A stretch of 64,000 nt of DNA from Xanthomonas sp. CFBP 8443 (GCF_025666195.1 NZ_CP102592.1:3782001-3846000), one strand, 5' to 3'. Numbered from the stretch's first letter, positions 17,949 to 27,082 are shown. Notes: generated by a model from the sequence alone, not told the origin. Numbers and translations: made by a program.

Positions 17949-18935
17949 ATGTTGAAGCAGCTGAGCGGTTGGCTATTGGTGGCCGGGTTGGCCTTGGCCA
18001 GCGGGCCGGTGGCCGCGCAGAGCGCGCGCGCCTACGCGCCGGAGGACCTGCGGCAGCTGTCGGTGCCGAGCCGGGTGCGGGCGATCGAGCGCGAGTACGC
18101 CGACCAGTCGCGCGGCCGGCAGATCCCCGACGACCAGTTGGAGTTCTATCTGGACCAGATCGACCGCGGCTGGGGCTTCGGCCGCATCCAGCAGGACATC
18201 GCCACTTCGCTGCGCGGCAGCAGCGGCCAGTGGCGGCCGCAGCCCGGGTCCACCGCGCAGACCATCGCCTGCTCCAGCAGCGACCGCAAGCGCCGCCAGT
18301 GCGCGACCCCGTTCCGCGGCCGCGCGCGGCTGGTCGGCACGCTGTCGGACTCGCCGTGCATCGAGGGCCAGACCTGGGGCGCCGGTCCCGGCGTGGTGTG
18401 GGTGGACCGCGGCTGTCGCGGCCGCTTCGCCGAGGGCCGGGGCGGCTGGGGCGACGGCGGTGGCGGCGGCAACTGGGGCGGCGGCGGCAATGGCGGCGGC
18501 GCCGGTCCCGGCGGCACCATCCGCTGCGAGAGCCAGGACCAGCGGCAACGCGTGTGCAACACCGGCTGGCGCAACACGGTGCTGGTGCGGCAGCTGTCCG
18601 ACACCCGCTGCATCGAGGGCCGCAGCTGGGGCCAGCGCGACGGCACGGTGTGGGTGGACGATGGCTGCCGCGGCGAATTCGCAGAAGGCCGGGGCGGTGG
18701 CGGTGGCGGCGGTTGGGGCCCGGGCCGTCCGCCGTCCGGCGGCGGCGACTACTCGGTGACCTGCAGCAGCGACGACAAGCGCCTGCGCAGCTGCGCCTGG
18801 GATCGCCGCCAGGGCCGCCCGGCGGTGATCCAGCAGCTGTCCGGCACCACCTGCGTGGAAGGCCGCAACTGGGGGTACGAGGGCAACGCGGTATGGGTCA
18901 AGGAAGGCTGCCGGGCGCGCTTCGGCGCCCGCTGA
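17949..18935 (+). CDS. Secreted DUF3011 protein with three repeat domains
   Basis: 328-residue exported protein of unknown function. A Sec signal peptide ends near PVAAQ (about residue 24), followed by an alpha-helical segment of roughly 70 residues. Three copies of the DUF3011 module follow. Each has an opening IxCxS/E pattern, a middle QLS(D/G)xxC(I/V)EGxxWG and a closing VWVxxGCRxxF. They are joined by two long Gly-rich linkers (about residues 157-190 and 232-256). The four conserved cysteines per module suggest disulfide-bonded periplasmic domains. It is divergent from aspS, with 158 bp between. A strong terminator follows. Confidence 0.8.
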   Translation: MLKQLSGWLLVAGLALASGPVAAQSARAYAPEDLRQLSVPSRVRAIEREYADQSRGRQIPDDQLEFYLDQIDRGWGFGRIQQDIATSLRGSSGQWRPQPGSTAQTIACSSSDRKRRQCATPFRGRARLVGTLSDSPCIEGQTWGAGPGVVWVDRGCRGRFAEGRGGWGDGGGGGNWGGGGNGGGAGPGGTIRCESQDQRQRVCNTGWRNTVLVRQLSDTRCIEGRSWGQRDGTVWVDDGCRGEFAEGRGGGGGGGWGPGRPPSGGGDYSVTCSSDDKRLRSCAWDRRQGRPAVIQQLSGTTCVEGRNWGYEGNAVWVKEGCRARFGAR

Positions 18936-18952
18936 TCTTCCTAGATGGAAAC

Positions 18953-18992
18953 GCGAACGGCCCGGAGGCGACTCCGGGCCGTTCGCATTTTT
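18953..18992 (+). terminator. Intrinsic terminator of the DUF3011 gene
   Basis: A perfect 15-bp stem, GCGAACGGCCCGGAG paired with CTCCGGGCCGTTCGC, has a GCGA tetraloop and is followed by ATTTTT. It starts 18 bp after the stop codon. On the opposite strand the stem is followed by GTTTCC, so it could also weakly stop FmdB transcription. Confidence 0.93.
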
Positions 18993-19081
18993 GGGCGTTG
19001 GCTGCTGCTGCGGGCCTCGGGCCGCCGGTGGCAAAGGTGCCTGGCCGGGCGAGCCGCGCGACGCCGCCTACAGGCGCGCCC

Positions 19082-19423
19082 TCAGGTCGCGGCGGGCTTG
19101 GCCGCCGGTGCCGGCGTGGCCGCAGGCGCGGCGGCGGGCTTGGCCGCGCTGTCGGTGGAGGCCGCCGCCGCAGCCGGCTTGGTCTCGCCGCCGCTGCTGC
19201 TGCCGCTGCCGGACTCGGCCAGGTTGCGCTTCTTGTCGCCGTCCTTCTTGAAATCGGTCTCGTACCAGCCGCTGCCGGACAGCCGGAACGACGGCGCGGT
19301 CAGCTGCCGCTTGACCGCGGGCGCGCCGCACGACGGGCAGACGTCCGGATCGGGATCGGAGAGTTTCTGCAGGCGGTCGAAGCTGTGACCGCACTCGGCA
19401 CATTGGAAAGCATAGATCGGCAT
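19082..19423 (-). CDS. FmdB family zinc ribbon protein
   Basis: 113-residue protein with an N-terminal FmdB/CxxC_CxxC_SSSS zinc ribbon. It reads MPIYAFQCAECGHSF, then CPSCG, with two CXXC pairs. The C-terminal half is low-complexity Ala/Pro/Lys (about residues 75-113), a natively disordered tail common in xanthomonad and other proteobacterial members. Function of the family is not established. In many genomes it lies near aspS; here the DUF3011 gene on the other strand separates them. Confidence 0.85.
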   Translation of the reverse strand: MPIYAFQCAECGHSFDRLQKLSDPDPDVCPSCGAPAVKRQLTAPSFRLSGSGWYETDFKKDGDKKRNLAESGSGSSSGGETKPAAAAASTDSAAKPAAAPAATPAPAAKPAAT

Positions 19424-19965
19424 GGCGGCAAAAACGCGAGAGGAACAGAGGCCGCCAGTATGGGGCCCGGGCGCAGGCTTTCAAGCGATGCCGTCAGCTT
19501 GGCCGCCGAGGCGGTGCCTGCCGAGGCCATAGCGGCAACGGCGGCGCCGGCCGCCAGCCCGCCTAGCCCTGTCCCACCGGGAGAGGATCTGGGGTGAAGT
19601 TACGACGCGAAGCGACTCGCTGGTTTTGGGTGCACGAGGCTTGCGCCCGTACCCTCATCCGCCCCTACGGGGCACCTTCTCCCACCGGGAGAAGGGACAG
19701 CCGAAGCCCCTCTCCCGTCGGGAGAGGGGTTGGGGTGAGGGTCCGGCGCGAAGCGACCCGCTGGGCGCACGAGGCTGCGTCCGCACCCTCATCCGCCCCT
19801 TCGGGCACCTTCCACCAAAGGGGCCGTAGCCCCGATGGGAGAAGGAGCAGCCGAGCGCGCCGCCACCGCAGAGGCATGCGCACAAGGGCCGCAAACCGAC
19901 AGTCACATCCACGCAACCATGCGCCGACACCATCACGGTCCCCCACATGCAAGCGTTCACCTTTG
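19424..19965. repeat. Gene-free region with mosaic intergenic repeats
   Basis: No credible gene. About 19568-19850 contains repeated, partly inverted segments: CCCTCATCCGCCCC (19663 and 19786), CACCTTCTCCCACCGGGAG, CTCTCCCG...GGGAGAGGGG with a TGGGGTGAGGGT tail, and CGCGAAGCGAC twice. These match the kind of dispersed hairpin-forming intergenic repeat seen in many proteobacteria. About 19850-19965 is the promoter and leader region of the TonB receptor gene. I saw no clear regulator box there. Confidence 0.7.
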
Positions 19966-22356
19966 ATGAATTTTCCGAAAAGTTTCCGTGTCCCGCGGCG
20001 GACCGCGCTGGCCCTGCTGCTGTCGGCCATGGTCGCCCACGCCCAGGCCGCCAGCGACACCGGCGCTCCCGCGGCCCCCGCCGATGCTGGCGAGCAGGTC
20101 TCCACCCTGGAGCAGGTCCAGGTCGTCGGCCAGGCCACCACCTACGCCAAGACCAGCGTCAGCAAGGAAATGCTCGACCGCCAGTTCGCCATGGGCAGCG
20201 TCAACGACGTGCTCAACGAACTGCCGGGCGTGATCGTGACCGAGGCCGACGCGTTCGGCTCCTCCGACTGGGGCACGCAGATCAGCATGCGCGGCTTCGT
20301 CAGCAACCGCGACACTCAGCAGATCGGCACCACCATCGACGGCCTGCCCAACGGCGGCTCGGCCTACGGCGGCGGCGCCAAGGCCAACCGCTTCATCGAT
20401 CCGCTGGACCTGGAGACGGTGGAAGTCAGCCAGGGCACCGCCGACATCGCCTCGCGCTCCAACGAGGCGCTGGGCGGCACGCTCAACTACCTGACCGGCG
20501 AGCCGCTCGATGCGCAGCGCGTGCGCGTGGCGGTGGGCATCGGCGACAACGATGCGCGCAAGTACTACGCCCGCTACGACACCGGCCTGATCGGCAGCAC
20601 CAAGGCCTGGCTCAGCGCCTCGCACAGCAGCAACGACGATTGGATCGACGGCAGCGGCCACACCACTCGCGACCACCTGGCCGGCAAGTTCGACAGCGAG
20701 CTGGGCGCATGGAAACTGAGCGGCTACCTGTCCTACGACGACGCCGACGAGTCGGAATACACCAGCGTCACCCCTGAGCAGTTCGCGCGCGATCCCGAGC
20801 ACGACCTGCTGACCGGCACGCTGACCGGCATTCCCTATCTGGACCAGAACTACCGTTCCGGCTCGCGCGCGCTCCGAAAGAACACCTTCGGCTACCTGCG
20901 CGGCGCGTTCGACGGCGGCAACGGCTTCAAGGCCACGTTCGCCGGCTACGCGCACCGCCTGGAAGGCCGCGGCGACTGGATCCCACCGTACCTGGTGGAC
21001 GTGAGCGACGACGGCAGCGGCAATCCGGAATCGGAATACCGGGGCGGGCGCACCGTGTACGGCGGCAGCGACCTGGGCAAGATCTACTTCGTCACCCCCA
21101 GCGGCGCGGCGGCGACCATGCGCGCCGGCTGCAGCGGCAGCGCGGCGCTGCCGGCCGAGTCCGACCCGGCCTGCTACCCGGCCGGTTCGCAAGCGGTGCA
21201 GTCCTACCGCCATAGCCACTACGACAACGACCGCGCCGGGTTCACCGCCGATGCCGAATGGCGCACCGCGCTGGGCGCGATCGACAACACCGTGCGCGCC
21301 GGCGTGTGGTTGGAGAAGTACCAGCGCAGCGTCACCCGCGACTGGCACCGGCTGCTCAACGTCGGCACCAACATCGCCTTCGACCACAGCCCGTACTGGG
21401 TGCAGTTCAAGGACCGCTACGACACCGACGAGCGCATGTACTACGTCGAGGACCTGATGCGCTACGGCGATTTCGCCTGGCGCGTGGGCGTCAAGCAGTT
21501 CTTCGTCGACCAGACCCGCGACCGCCGCATCGGCGACAGCCAGCACGCCGCATCGGACGCGCATTCCGATCCGCTGTTCTCCGCCGGCCTGACCTGGACC
21601 ACGCCGGTCAAGGGCCTGGAAGCCTTCGCCGGCTACTCGCAGAACTTCGCCGCGATCCCCTCCGGCGTGCTCGGCGAGACCGACCCGGTGGCGCTGAGCC
21701 GGGTCAAGCCGGAAACCGCCGACAACGTCGAATTGGGCCTGCGCATCAGCCGCTGGCCGCTGACCGGCAGCGTCACCGTGTACGACATCCGTTTCGACAA
21801 CCGCATCGTCTACGTGCCGGCCAACTTCGTCGACGGCATCGACTACCTGGGCGAGACCGACGGCGTCTACGAGAACTTCGGCGGCGTGCACGCGCGCGGC
21901 TTGGAAGCGGCGCTGGGCTACGGCTGGGACAACGGCTGGCGGATCAACGGCGCCTACACCTTCAACAAGGCGACCTACCTGGGCAGCGGCGACGCGGCGC
22001 GCGACACGGCGCTGGAGATCACCCCCGGCTCGCAGGTGATCGGCCAGCCGCGCAACACCCTGGTCGCCTCGGCCGACTGGCAGGGCCAGGCCTGGGCGTT
22101 CGGCATCTCCGGGCGCTACCTGGGCAAGCGTTACCTGGATGCGTCCAACAGCGCCAGCCTGGACGGCGTCACCACCTTCGACGCGCACCTGGGCCTGAGC
22201 CTGTCGCAGCTGTCGGCGCAGCTGCAGGGCGTGAAGCTGGACCTCAACGTCAGCAACCTCACCAACAAGCGCTACCTGGAAGGCGTGGACGGCAGCGACA
22301 GCGCCTTCATCGCCGCACCGCGCACGGTCGGCCTGACCCTGACGCTGGATCTGTAA
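19966..22356 (+). CDS. TonB-dependent outer-membrane receptor (paired with phospholipase C)
   Basis: 796-residue TonB-dependent receptor. The ATG at 19966 gives MNFPKSFRVPRRTALALLLS, a signal peptide ending near AHAQA. The TonB-box region is about EQVQVVGQA. The plug domain has LNELPGVIVTEADAF and ISMRGF. A long beta-barrel follows, ending RTVGLTLTLDL. It is a different subfamily from the three receptors at 29873, 33443 and 55432: their LRGLSPDQVLVLVNGKR signature is absent. A phospholipase C gene follows after 85 bp, so the receptor may import a phosphodiester- or choline-derived ligand or a metal. That link is inference from position only. Confidence 0.9.
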   Translation: MNFPKSFRVPRRTALALLLSAMVAHAQAASDTGAPAAPADAGEQVSTLEQVQVVGQATTYAKTSVSKEMLDRQFAMGSVNDVLNELPGVIVTEADAFGSSDWGTQISMRGFVSNRDTQQIGTTIDGLPNGGSAYGGGAKANRFIDPLDLETVEVSQGTADIASRSNEALGGTLNYLTGEPLDAQRVRVAVGIGDNDARKYYARYDTGLIGSTKAWLSASHSSNDDWIDGSGHTTRDHLAGKFDSELGAWKLSGYLSYDDADESEYTSVTPEQFARDPEHDLLTGTLTGIPYLDQNYRSGSRALRKNTFGYLRGAFDGGNGFKATFAGYAHRLEGRGDWIPPYLVDVSDDGSGNPESEYRGGRTVYGGSDLGKIYFVTPSGAAATMRAGCSGSAALPAESDPACYPAGSQAVQSYRHSHYDNDRAGFTADAEWRTALGAIDNTVRAGVWLEKYQRSVTRDWHRLLNVGTNIAFDHSPYWVQFKDRYDTDERMYYVEDLMRYGDFAWRVGVKQFFVDQTRDRRIGDSQHAASDAHSDPLFSAGLTWTTPVKGLEAFAGYSQNFAAIPSGVLGETDPVALSRVKPETADNVELGLRISRWPLTGSVTVYDIRFDNRIVYVPANFVDGIDYLGETDGVYENFGGVHARGLEAALGYGWDNGWRINGAYTFNKATYLGSGDAARDTALEITPGSQVIGQPRNTLVASADWQGQAWAFGISGRYLGKRYLDASNSASLDGVTTFDAHLGLSLSQLSAQLQGVKLDLNVSNLTNKRYLEGVDGSDSAFIAAPRTVGLTLTLDL

Positions 22357-22441
22357 TCGCGCAGCCCGCATGCTGCGCCCTCGCCGGCGGCGCGATGCCG
22401 CCGGCGAGCCCTCTTCGTTCCGTCCTGCCGGTGCCCGTGCC

Positions 22442-24592
22442 ATGACCGATCTTCCCCGCCGCCGCCTGCTGCAGGCCGGCGTCGCCGGTGCCGCCGCGGC
22501 GCTGCTGCCGCCCAGCATCGCCCGCGCCGCGGCGATCGCGCCGGACGTACGCAGCGGCACCCTGCAGGACCTGCAGCACGTGGTGATCCTGATGCAGGAG
22601 AACCGCGCCTTCGACCACTACTTCGGCAGCTTTCCCGGCGCGCGCGGCTTCGGCGACCGCTTCCCGATCCCGGCGCCGCCGCTGCCCGAGGCGGCACGGC
22701 GCAGCGTCTGGCTGCAGCCCAGCGCGGACGGCAGCCGGCTGCTGGCGCCGTTCCCGCTGCACACCGCGCGCGACTTCGCCACCATGCGCGTGCAAGGCAC
22801 GCCGCACACCTGGCCCAACGCGCAGCAGGCCTGGGACCACGGCCGCATGGGCCACTGGACCGCGGCCAAGCGCGACCATGCGCTGGCCCATTACGAACGC
22901 GCCGACCTGCCGTTCCAGTTCGCGCTGGCCGAGGCCTTCACCCTGTGCGACGCCTACCACTGCGCGATCCAGGCCGGCACCAATCCCAACCGGGTGTTCC
23001 TGTGGACCGGCCACAACGATGCGCATGCGCACGCCGGCGGGCCGGTGATCGCCAACTCGCACGACAACTTCCCCGAACTGGGCGGACATGCGCAGGACTA
23101 CCGCTGGCCCAGCTACGTCGAGGCGCTGCAGCGCGCCGGCGTGTCCTGGCAGATCTACCAGGACATGGCCGACAACTTCACCGACAACCCGCTGGCCGGC
23201 TTCGCGCCGTTCCGCGCGGCCTGGCGCGGCGCGCCTGGCCACGATCCGCAGCTGCGCGAACGCGGGGTCGGCACGCGCACGCTGGCGCAGTTGCGCGAGG
23301 ACGTGCTCGCCGCGCGGCTGCCGGCGGTGAGTTTCATCATCGCCGACGCCGCCGGCAGCGAGCATCCCGATCCGTCCAGTCCCGCGCAGGGCGCGGCCTA
23401 CACCGCGCGCGTGCTCGACGCGCTGACCGCCGATCCGCAGGTCTGGTCGCGCACCGCGCTGCTGCTGATGTTCGACGAGAACGACGGCTTCTTCGACCAC
23501 GTGCCGCCGCCGGCGCCGCCCTCGCCCGATCCGGCCGCCACCGGCGGCTGGGCCGGCGCTTCGACGGTCAGCACCGACGGCGAATACCATCTGCATCCGG
23601 CGCCGGGCGACGAGAAGGCCGACCTGCCGGAATTGCGCGGCCGGCCCTATGGCCTGGGCCCACGGGTGCCGCTGTACGTGATCTCGCCGTGGAGCCGCGG
23701 CGGCTGGATCGACTCGCAGGTCTACGACCACACCTCGGTGCTGCGCCTGCTGGAACGCCGCTTCGGCGTCGCCGCGAGCGGACTGACGCCATGGCGCCGC
23801 GCGGTCTGCGGCGACCTGCTCGACGCCTTCGATTTCCGCCAGGCCGATACGCGCCCGTTCGTCGCCGCGCTGCCCGATGTGAGCGCCGCCGCGGCGCGCG
23901 CGGCCGCCCTGCGCGAGCATGCGCTGCCGCCGCTGCCGGCCACCGTGCAGGCGCCGCAACAGCCGTTCGGCGTGCGCCGCTCGCGCGCATTGCCGTATCG
24001 CCCCACGGTGCAGTTCGAACACGTGGACGCGCGCGGCGAAGTGCGGCTGCGGATGGCCAATGCCGGCGCGGCCGCGGTGCTGCACGTCTACGACCGCTAC
24101 GACCTGGCGGCGATTCCGCGGCGCTACACGGTCGGCGGCGGCGCGACGCTGGACGCCACCTGGACCACCTACGACGGCCGCTACGACCTGTGGCTGCTCG
24201 GCCCCAACGGCTTCCACCGCCACTACCGCGGCGACCTCGACGCACCGCTGCTGCAGGCCGAGATCGCGCAGGACGCGGACGATCCGCAGGCGCTGTGCCT
24301 GCTGCTGCGCAATCCCGGCAACAGCGCCCTGCACGTGCAACTGCAGCCGGGCGCCTACGCGCAGGCGCAACCGCACGACCGCCTGAGCCTGGCCCCGGGC
24401 GCGCAGCGGCGGCTCGCCTGGAAAGCGGCGCCCACCGGCGGCTGGTACGACCTGTGGCTGGTGCAGGACCGCGCGCGCCAGCGTCTGGCCGGGCGCGTGG
24501 AAACCGGCAAGGCCAGCGTCAGCGATCCGGCCATGGGCGGGCCGGCGCAGCTGCACCAGAGCGAGGTGGCCGAGATCGCCGCGCCCGGTTGA
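22442..24592 (+). CDS. Phosphocholine-specific phospholipase C, Tat-exported
   Basis: 716-residue phosphoesterase of the PlcN/PlcH (acid phosphatase-like PLC) family. These cleave phosphocholine or related head groups from phospholipids. A Tat signal with RRRLLQ at residues 6-11 precedes a hydrophobic Ala stretch. Family motifs are VVILMQENRAFDHYFG near the N-terminus, SHDNFPELGG, and FDENDGFFDHVPPP in the catalytic domain. Two C-terminal DUF756-type beta domains follow (about 510-700, with VYDRYDL and TTYDGRYDLWL). It follows the TonB receptor gene in the same direction. Phosphate control is plausible for the family, but no full Pho box was seen. Confidence 0.9.
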   Translation: MTDLPRRRLLQAGVAGAAAALLPPSIARAAAIAPDVRSGTLQDLQHVVILMQENRAFDHYFGSFPGARGFGDRFPIPAPPLPEAARRSVWLQPSADGSRLLAPFPLHTARDFATMRVQGTPHTWPNAQQAWDHGRMGHWTAAKRDHALAHYERADLPFQFALAEAFTLCDAYHCAIQAGTNPNRVFLWTGHNDAHAHAGGPVIANSHDNFPELGGHAQDYRWPSYVEALQRAGVSWQIYQDMADNFTDNPLAGFAPFRAAWRGAPGHDPQLRERGVGTRTLAQLREDVLAARLPAVSFIIADAAGSEHPDPSSPAQGAAYTARVLDALTADPQVWSRTALLLMFDENDGFFDHVPPPAPPSPDPAATGGWAGASTVSTDGEYHLHPAPGDEKADLPELRGRPYGLGPRVPLYVISPWSRGGWIDSQVYDHTSVLRLLERRFGVAASGLTPWRRAVCGDLLDAFDFRQADTRPFVAALPDVSAAAARAAALREHALPPLPATVQAPQQPFGVRRSRALPYRPTVQFEHVDARGEVRLRMANAGAAAVLHVYDRYDLAAIPRRYTVGGGATLDATWTTYDGRYDLWLLGPNGFHRHYRGDLDAPLLQAEIAQDADDPQALCLLLRNPGNSALHVQLQPGAYAQAQPHDRLSLAPGAQRRLAWKAAPTGGWYDLWLVQDRARQRLAGRVETGKASVSDPAMGGPAQLHQSEVAEIAAPG

Positions 24593-24704
24593 GCGCCCCG
24601 CCTTCGCTCGGAGAGGCCGCGATGGCGAAGCCCGGACGGCCACCGCTTGTCGCCGAAGCCCATCGCCGACTACATGCGTTGCGCGGACCGGACACGCCAG
24701 GCGT

Positions 24705-25595
24705 TCAGTGCGCGAGCGTTTCCCGTACCGCAACCGCCACCGCCTTCAGCGCCGCGTCGCGTGCGGCGTCGTCGACCTTGGCGCCATTGAGATAGGCGGT
24801 CAGCAGCAACGGCGTGCGCCGGCCCGGCGGCCACACGATGGCGATGTCGTTGCGGGTGTCGACGCCGTTGCTGCCGGTCTTGTCGCCGATCTTCCAGGCA
24901 GGCGTCAGCCCGGCGCGCAGGCAGGCGTCGCCGGTGCGGTTGTCGATCATCCAATCGGTCAGCCGCTTGCGCGAGGCCGGCTGCAGCGCATCGCCGAGCA
25001 GCAGCGCGCGCAGGGTCGCGGCCATCGCCGCAGGGGTGGTGGTGTCGCGCGGGTCGCCGGCGGCGTACCGGTTCATCTCCGGCTCGTGGCGGTCGGAGCG
25101 GGTCTGCGTATCGCCGAGTCCGCGCAGGAAGCGGGTCAGCCCCGGCGGGTCGCCGACCAGCGGGAACAGCAGGTTGGCGGCCGGGTTGTCGCTGAAGATC
25201 ATCGTCGCCTGGCACAGCTCGGCCACGCTGAGCGCGCCGCCGACATGGCGCTCGGTGACCGGCGCGTGCGACAGCATGTCCGCCGCGCGGATCTGCACGC
25301 GCTGCTGCAGCGTCAGTTCGCCGCGATCCACCCGCTGCAGCACCGCCGCCGCCAATAGAAATTTGAAGGTGCTGCACATCGGGAAACGCTCGTCCTGGCG
25401 CTGCCCGCCGAGCGTCGCGCCGTTGCCGTCGAGCAGCGTCACCCCGAGCCGGCCGCCGCTGCCGCGCTCGATCGCGGCCAGCCGCTGCGCCAGGGCCGGC
25501 GCCTTGCTCTGCGGCGCTTTAGCGTCCGCCACCGCGACCGCCAGCGCTGCCGCCGCCAACCCCATTCCCTGCAAAAATTGTCGTCTCGCCAGCAT
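24705..25595 (-). CDS. bla: Class A beta-lactamase
   Basis: Serine beta-lactamase of 296 residues. The ATG at 25595 gives MLARRQFLQGMGLAAAALAV, a twin-arginine-type signal (RRQFLQ). Active-site motifs are complete: STFK at 75-78 (Ambler Ser70), SDN at 135-137, EPEMN at 171-175 (Glu166 region) and KTG at 239-241. The residue before the catalytic serine is Cys74, as in some carbapenemases. No cysteine follows KTG to pair with it, so a carbapenemase-type disulfide is not supported. It is divergent from an AmpR-type regulator, suggesting inducible expression. Substrate range is not predictable from sequence. Confidence 0.95.
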   Translation of the reverse strand: MLARRQFLQGMGLAAAALAVAVADAKAPQSKAPALAQRLAAIERGSGGRLGVTLLDGNGATLGGQRQDERFPMCSTFKFLLAAAVLQRVDRGELTLQQRVQIRAADMLSHAPVTERHVGGALSVAELCQATMIFSDNPAANLLFPLVGDPPGLTRFLRGLGDTQTRSDRHEPEMNRYAAGDPRDTTTPAAMAATLRALLLGDALQPASRKRLTDWMIDNRTGDACLRAGLTPAWKIGDKTGSNGVDTRNDIAIVWPPGRRTPLLLTAYLNGAKVDDAARDAALKAVAVAVRETLAH

Positions 25596-25663
25596 CGTCC
25601 ACCTCCGTCGGAAGCGTCGATGATGCGCAGCTTGACCGCCGCCCACCAGCGAGGTTATTCAAT

Positions 25664-25675
25664 CTCAGCCATGAG
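25664..25675. promoter_or_regulatory. Candidate AmpR operator in the bla-ampR gap
   Basis: A CTCA-N4-TGAG inverted repeat lies in the AT-rich half of the 98-bp divergent gap. It is next to possible promoter hexamers (GAATAA on the minus strand; AAACTAAT on the plus strand). Position fits a LysR-type activator site serving both genes. The exact T-N11-A register is not clear. Confidence 0.4.
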
Positions 25676-25693
25676 CAAAACTAATTCCTGACG

Positions 25694-26572
25694 ATGATCC
25701 GCCCGCAGCTGCCATTGAATGCCCTGCGCGCCTTCGAGGCAGCCGCGCGCCACCAGAACCTGACCCGCGCCGCCGCCGAGTTGTGCGTGACCCAGGCCGC
25801 GCTGAGCCACCAGATCAAACGGCTGGAGGAGCGCCTGGGCGTGGTCCTGTTCCAGCGCCTGCCGCGCGGCGTGGCCCTGACCGACGAGGGCCAGCGCCTG
25901 CACCCGGTGCTGACCGAGACGTTCGACCGCATCGCCGCCACCCTGCAGCGCTTCGCCGGCGGCCGCTACCGCGAGACGCTGAGCCTCGGCGTGGTCGGCA
26001 CGTTCGCGGTCGGCTGGCTGCTGCCGCGGCTGGACGCCTTCCACGCCGCGCATGCGGACATCGAACTGCGCGTGCACACCCACAACAACCGGGTCGACCT
26101 GGCCGGCGAAGGCCTGGACCTGGCGATCCGCTTCGGCGACGGCGACTGGCAAGGCCAGTGCGCCACGCCGATCCTCGATGCGCCGTTCGCCCCGGTGTGC
26201 GCGCCGGCACTGGCGCGCGCGCTGCGCGCACCGGCCGACCTGGGCGGCGTGCCGTTGCTGCGCTCCTACCGGCTGGACGAATGGCCGCACTGGCTGCAGG
26301 CGGCCGGCGCGCCCGAACTGGTCGCCGGCGGGCCGATCTGCGACTCGTCGCTGACCCTGGCCAGCGCCGCGGCGGCGGGTGCCGGCGTGGCCTTGCTGCC
26401 GCTGCGCCTGTTCGCGCAGGACCTGGATGCCGGGCGCCTGGTCGCGCCGTTCCCGACCCGCCTGGACGCCGGACGCTACTGGCTCACCCGCCTGCGCTCG
26501 CGCGCGGAAAGCGACGCCGGACGCCGCTTGCGCGAGTGGCTGCAGGAGCAGGGGCAGCAGGCGGGGCACTGA
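25694..26572 (+). CDS. ampR: LysR-family regulator AmpR-like
   Basis: 292-residue LysR-type regulator of the AmpR/GcvA branch. The start reads MIRPQLPLNALRAFEAAARH, with helix-turn-helix LTRAAAELCVTQAALSHQIK. The C-terminal effector domain has VGTFAVGWLLPRL and DLAIRFGDGDW, typical of AmpR. It is divergent from the class A beta-lactamase at 24705, the standard ampR-bla layout. In characterised systems AmpR senses cell-wall muropeptides and activates bla. GcvA-type alternatives are less likely given the partner. Confidence 0.88.
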   Translation: MIRPQLPLNALRAFEAAARHQNLTRAAAELCVTQAALSHQIKRLEERLGVVLFQRLPRGVALTDEGQRLHPVLTETFDRIAATLQRFAGGRYRETLSLGVVGTFAVGWLLPRLDAFHAAHADIELRVHTHNNRVDLAGEGLDLAIRFGDGDWQGQCATPILDAPFAPVCAPALARALRAPADLGGVPLLRSYRLDEWPHWLQAAGAPELVAGGPICDSSLTLASAAAAGAGVALLPLRLFAQDLDAGRLVAPFPTRLDAGRYWLTRLRSRAESDAGRRLREWLQEQGQQAGH

Positions 26573-26791
26573 GCGGCGCTTCGCCCCGCGGTTTCGGTCC
26601 GAGCGCTACCGCCTTCGCTGCACGACACCTAGACCCGCGAGTGCCTCGGAGCCGTGCAGACCCCCACACCAAACCGCGTGAAAAATTTGTGCACTGCCAC
26701 TTGGCGGCCGGCCGAAGGCCGAACTATGATCAGGGTCGCAGTTGCAATGTGCGCCAGGGGAAGGCGATCACGTTCCTGGGGGGAACACGCA

Positions 26792-27082
26792 ATGAACCGT
26801 ATCGTCATGGCCGCGCGTCCGGCCCTGGTCTCTCGCGACGTCGTCCTGGCCGCTGCGCTGGCCTGCCTGTGCCTGTTGCACCTGGCCTATTTCCTGCGCA
26901 GCGGCGCGAGCGAATGGCACTGGGCGCTCAGCGCGACCGGACTGGCGCTGATGGCGATCAAGGCCAGCCTGCGGCCGACGCCGACGGCGCGCCCGTCGCT
27001 GCGCAGCCTGCGCTCGCGCACGCCGCTGGACTGGGCCGCCATCGCCGGCGGCCTGCTGGTCGTGGCCAGCGCCGCCGCCTGA
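26792..27082 (+). CDS. Small membrane protein of unknown function
   Basis: 96-residue protein with two or three hydrophobic segments: about 15-37 (VVLAAALACLCLLHLAYFL), 44-56 (HWALSATGLALMA) and 79-96. A basic stretch (RPTPTARPSLRSLRSR) separates the last two. The ATG at 26792 has a GGGGGGA Shine-Dalgarno about 8 nt upstream; the longer frame from 26654 has no good start signal. No family recognised. No operon partner; ampR ends 219 bp upstream and the next gene is convergent. Confidence 0.55.
   Translation: MNRIVMAARPALVSRDVVLAAALACLCLLHLAYFLRSGASEWHWALSATGLALMAIKASLRPTPTARPSLRSLRSRTPLDWAAIAGGLLVVASAAA

Noticed and set aside
19870..19965. Pho-box-like GACAGTCACAT before the TonB receptor-PLC unit
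   Set aside because: Only one poor half-site in the wrong spacing was seen; a Pho box needs two 7-bp repeats 4 bp apart.
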